Shown here: positions 7,672 to 9,412 of the stretch, piece after piece
Layout of the letters: each line of letters starts with the position of its first letter
How positions within the stretch are numbered: the first letter of the stretch is position 1
Source: Alphaproteobacteria bacterium MarineAlpha9_Bin7
GTDB taxonomy: Bacteria; Pseudomonadota; Alphaproteobacteria; UBA7887
Direction: 5' to 3'
DNA: 9,412 nucleotides
Assembly (NCBI GenBank): GCA_002938115.1
Contig: PTKD01000060.1
Coordinates: 1 to 9,412 of the forward strand
Notes under the pieces: generated by a model
Told to the model about the DNA's origin: nothing
The model's input: the letters and a program-made list of their open reading frames with translations, nothing else
The model's database searches: none
Position numbers and translations under genes: made by a program

Positions 7672-8498
7672 TCTTGGCTGCTTTCCTGCCATCCCCACTG
7701 TGCCAAGAGCCTGCGGCTTTCTGGCAAATCGTGGTCCGGATTGGCGGAAATTATCTCCATAACAGACTGCCCCGAAAACCCGATAGAACGAATTGCTTCG
7801 GCCACGGATCTGAAATCAACTTCTCCCGCACCAATCGGATCATGTCGCCACTGATTTCTGCCGGTATCCGACAAATGAACCAGCTCAATCCGATTGCCCA
7901 GCGTTTTTAAGCCGGTAGCAGGATCCTCGCCAGCGAAGAATCCATTGGCAACATCGTAAACGACACCCACTCGATTATCGTTAAGGCCTTCCAAAGCATT
8001 TGCCAAATCACCAGCAAGAGGAACAAACGTAGCCGGTACATTCTCGATTAATATTTTTGTATCATATTGTAGGGCGACTTCTGCCAACGCCCCAACACCG
8101 TCGATAAACCAACCAAGCAGTGAGCTCCCAGGGGCCGGCAAAAGTGGCGATACTTTGCCTGGCACCAACACGACGTATGGCACCGACCAAGCGCCTGCCA
8201 GCTCTATCAGTTCCACAAATCGTGCGTGTGTGAAAAGACGTACGTCCGGATTGGGGCTCGTCAAATTATGGTCCATGATGGGTAAATTAAACGAAACAAT
8301 TTCAGCGCCCTCGTTCATTAGATGTGTTGGGAAAGCTTTGCGCAAAGAAGGCTCAAGATCGGGCACCCAGATATGCCCGGCGTTGAACAATAACTCGAAG
8401 CGCCTGAATCCCAATTGCGATAGGTGGCGAATACTCTCCAATGCTCCGAAAGTATAAATGTAAGAATAGGTATTGACCGCAATAGGTAATTTTTTCAT
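7668..8498 (-). CDS. Sugar phosphate isomerase/epimerase-like TIM-barrel protein
   Basis: Cytoplasmic protein of 276 residues in the xylose-isomerase-like / AP-endonuclease-2 TIM-barrel superfamily, which includes metal-dependent isomerases, epimerases and dehydratases such as IolE-type enzymes. Expected metal-site residues are visible in order: E152 in LIENVP, D182 in VVYDVANG, H208 and D211 in LVHLSDTG, H219 in WRHDPIGAGEVDF, and E248 in VMEII. The N-terminus AVNTYSYIYTFG and the SQLGFRRFELLF strand are also usual for the family. The ATG at 8498 is preferred: AGGA lies 11 bases upstream and the barrel begins directly. A GTG at 8534 adds twelve residues without a ribosome site. It is the first gene of the leftward unit. 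Its reaction cannot be told from sequence alone, and family members act on varied keto- and hydroxy-sugars or related small molecules. Confidence 0.82.
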   Translation of the reverse strand: MKKLPIAVNTYSYIYTFGALESIRHLSQLGFRRFELLFNAGHIWVPDLEPSLRKAFPTHLMNEGAEIVSFNLPIMDHNLTSPNPDVRLFTHARFVELIELAGAWSVPYVVLVPGKVSPLLPAPGSSLLGWFIDGVGALAEVALQYDTKILIENVPATFVPLAGDLANALEGLNDNRVGVVYDVANGFFAGEDPATGLKTLGNRIELVHLSDTGRNQWRHDPIGAGEVDFRSVAEAIRSIGFSGQSVMEIISANPDHDLPESRRLLAQWGWQESSQE

Positions 8499-8658
8499 TG
8501 GAACTTTTATCCTGGCATAGTTCGTAGAAAACACAGGCTAGAATATGGACACAAATTGCCTCGAGACGTGTACCACCTTACGCATTATGTTATGACTCGC
8601 CCAAAAGAATTTTGGTTTGTCTCCTGCGTCCACCGTTCCCAGCGATAAAGAAAAAGCC
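8499..8658. promoter_or_regulatory. Divergent intergenic control region
   Basis: These 160 bases separate the leftward six-gene unit from the rightward CoA-transferase, so both promoters should lie here or overlap the gene starts. A CATAAT box for the minus strand is at 8589-8584, but no good -35 element stands at 16-18 bases. No convincing sigma-70 pair was found for the plus strand. The region also carries a tandem TTATG repeat (8585-8594) and the inverted repeat listed separately. Confidence 0.55.
8601..8615. repeat. Perfect inverted repeat, possible operator
   Basis: CCAAAAGAATTTTGG has six-base arms (CCAAAA and TTTTGG) around a three-base centre. It lies 43 bases before the CoA-transferase start and 102 bases before the isomerase start, where a shared regulator could control both directions. 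It overlaps the place where the -35 of the CATAAT minus-strand box would fall. The regulator gene is not in the window, so an operator role is inference; the arms are short enough to arise by chance. Confidence 0.4.
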
Positions 8659-9412
8659 ATGCCGCAACAAGACAACACTCCGCTTCGTGGAATTCGTGTG
8701 CTTGATTTCACAGCTTTCGTAGCCGGTCCATACTGTACCCGTTTAATGGCGGATCTTGGAGCCGATGTTGTAAAAGTTGAACCACCGCATGGGGATTTAT
8801 TGCGTGAAGTGTCTCCAAGGCGTAGTGGGCATAGCACGTATTTCGGGCAACTAAATTTAGGAAAGCGGAGTTTAGCAATTGACTTAAAAAAACCTCGTGC
8901 ACTGGAGGTCGTAACGCGAATGGCTACGAAAGCGGACGTACTGGTCGAGAATTTTCGCCCCGGTGTTATTGATCGTTTCGGACTCGATTACGATACCCTT
9001 TCCCAACAACGTCCCGATCTCATCTATTGCTCGATCTCAGGATACGGGCAGACAGGCCCAGCAGCACATGACCCAGCCTTTGCCCCGGTGATACACGCGA
9101 CAAGCGGTTTTGACCTCGCCATGAGAGATTACCAGGAAGGTGCTCCTGCACCGGCCCGAGGCCGACCTGTGGCAGCTGACGTACTTAGCTCCCTTCATGC
9201 ACTGTCTGCGATTAACGCAGCACTTTTCCACCGCGAACGTACGGGACAAGGGGAACGGATTGACATCTCCCTGATTGAATGCATTCAAAGCTTATTACCT
9301 TATGAATTCCAAAGAGCCCAGATGGTGGAACCAGGTCCTATCGTCCCTCTCTACGCACCAATTGAAACGAAAGACGGCTACATTTTGGTCATGCCGGTGA
9401 CTAAAAAAGGTT
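8659..9412 (+). CDS. Family III (CaiB/BaiF) CoA-transferase, N-terminal part, cut by the window edge
   Basis: The first 251 codons of a CoA-transferase; full family members are about 400 residues, so roughly 60% is present and no stop is reached. These cytoplasmic enzymes move CoA between acyl-CoA and a free carboxylic acid through an aspartyl-CoA thioester. The family N-terminus is clear: PLRGIRVLDFT, then AGPYCTRLMADLGADVVKVE at 22-41, LNLGKRSLAIDLK, and VENFRPGVIDRFGLDYDTL at 96-114. SGYGQTGP follows at 127-134. GRPVAAD at 168-174 supplies the predicted catalytic aspartate D174, followed by HALSAINAALFHRERTGQGE (180-199). The ATG at 8659 is the only good start; it has just a weak A/G-rich ribosome site (AAAGAAAAAG), and the frame is closed by a TGA at 8593 upstream. 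It is transcribed away from the soxCD unit. The acid substrate cannot be assigned. Confidence 0.9.
   Translation, partial: MPQQDNTPLRGIRVLDFTAFVAGPYCTRLMADLGADVVKVEPPHGDLLREVSPRRSGHSTYFGQLNLGKRSLAIDLKKPRALEVVTRMATKADVLVENFRPGVIDRFGLDYDTLSQQRPDLIYCSISGYGQTGPAAHDPAFAPVIHATSGFDLAMRDYQEGAPAPARGRPVAADVLSSLHALSAINAALFHRERTGQGERIDISLIECIQSLLPYEFQRAQMVEPGPIVPLYAPIETKDGYILVMPVTKKG

Noticed and set aside
8538..9288. Minus-strand open frames under the CoA-transferase
   Set aside because: The plus-strand frame has continuous CaiB-family motifs; the antisense frames have none.

Overview
The window looks like a piece of chromosome from a sulfur-oxidising proteobacterium. The evidence is a periplasmic SoxC/SoxD pair (molybdoenzyme plus c-type cytochrome), a twin-arginine signal and NosR/NirI-type membrane proteins. 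Base composition looks close to 50% GC by eye. The exact lineage cannot be read from the sequence; an uncultured marine or environmental alpha- or gammaproteobacterium is a guess only. Genes are tightly packed, with no stretch over 300 bases lacking a gene.

Six genes run leftward on the minus strand with short gaps or overlaps, and look like one transcription unit. In order of transcription they are: a TIM-barrel sugar-phosphate isomerase/epimerase-like protein (8498 to 7668); an SDR of the progesterone-5-beta-reductase/iridoid-synthase (PRISE) type, joined by an ATGA overlap (7671 to 6625); two tandem NosR/NirI-like flavin/iron-sulfur membrane proteins (6556 to 4295 and 4248 to 2098); soxC (1989 to 679); and soxD (692 to 144, overlapping soxC by 14 bases). 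Facing away across a 160-base divergent control region is a family III (CaiB/BaiF) CoA-transferase on the plus strand, cut off by the right edge.

The most unusual point is the company SoxCD keeps. None of soxX, Y, Z, A or B is in the window. SoxCD instead follows two paralogous NosR-type proteins, which link a periplasmic flavin domain to cytoplasmic [4Fe-4S] clusters. The first paralogue keeps the SGAT covalent-FMN motif and the second has lost it, while both keep every iron-sulfur cysteine. A working idea (inference) is that the pair moves electrons across the membrane to or from the SoxCD redox couple, or activates it reductively, as NosR does for nitrous oxide reductase. The isomerase, enone-reductase-like SDR and CoA-transferase suggest that an organic substrate, perhaps organosulfur, is handled alongside; this is speculative.

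The first 143 bases hold no convincing gene. A perfect 15-base inverted repeat in the divergent region (8601 to 8615) is the best operator candidate.
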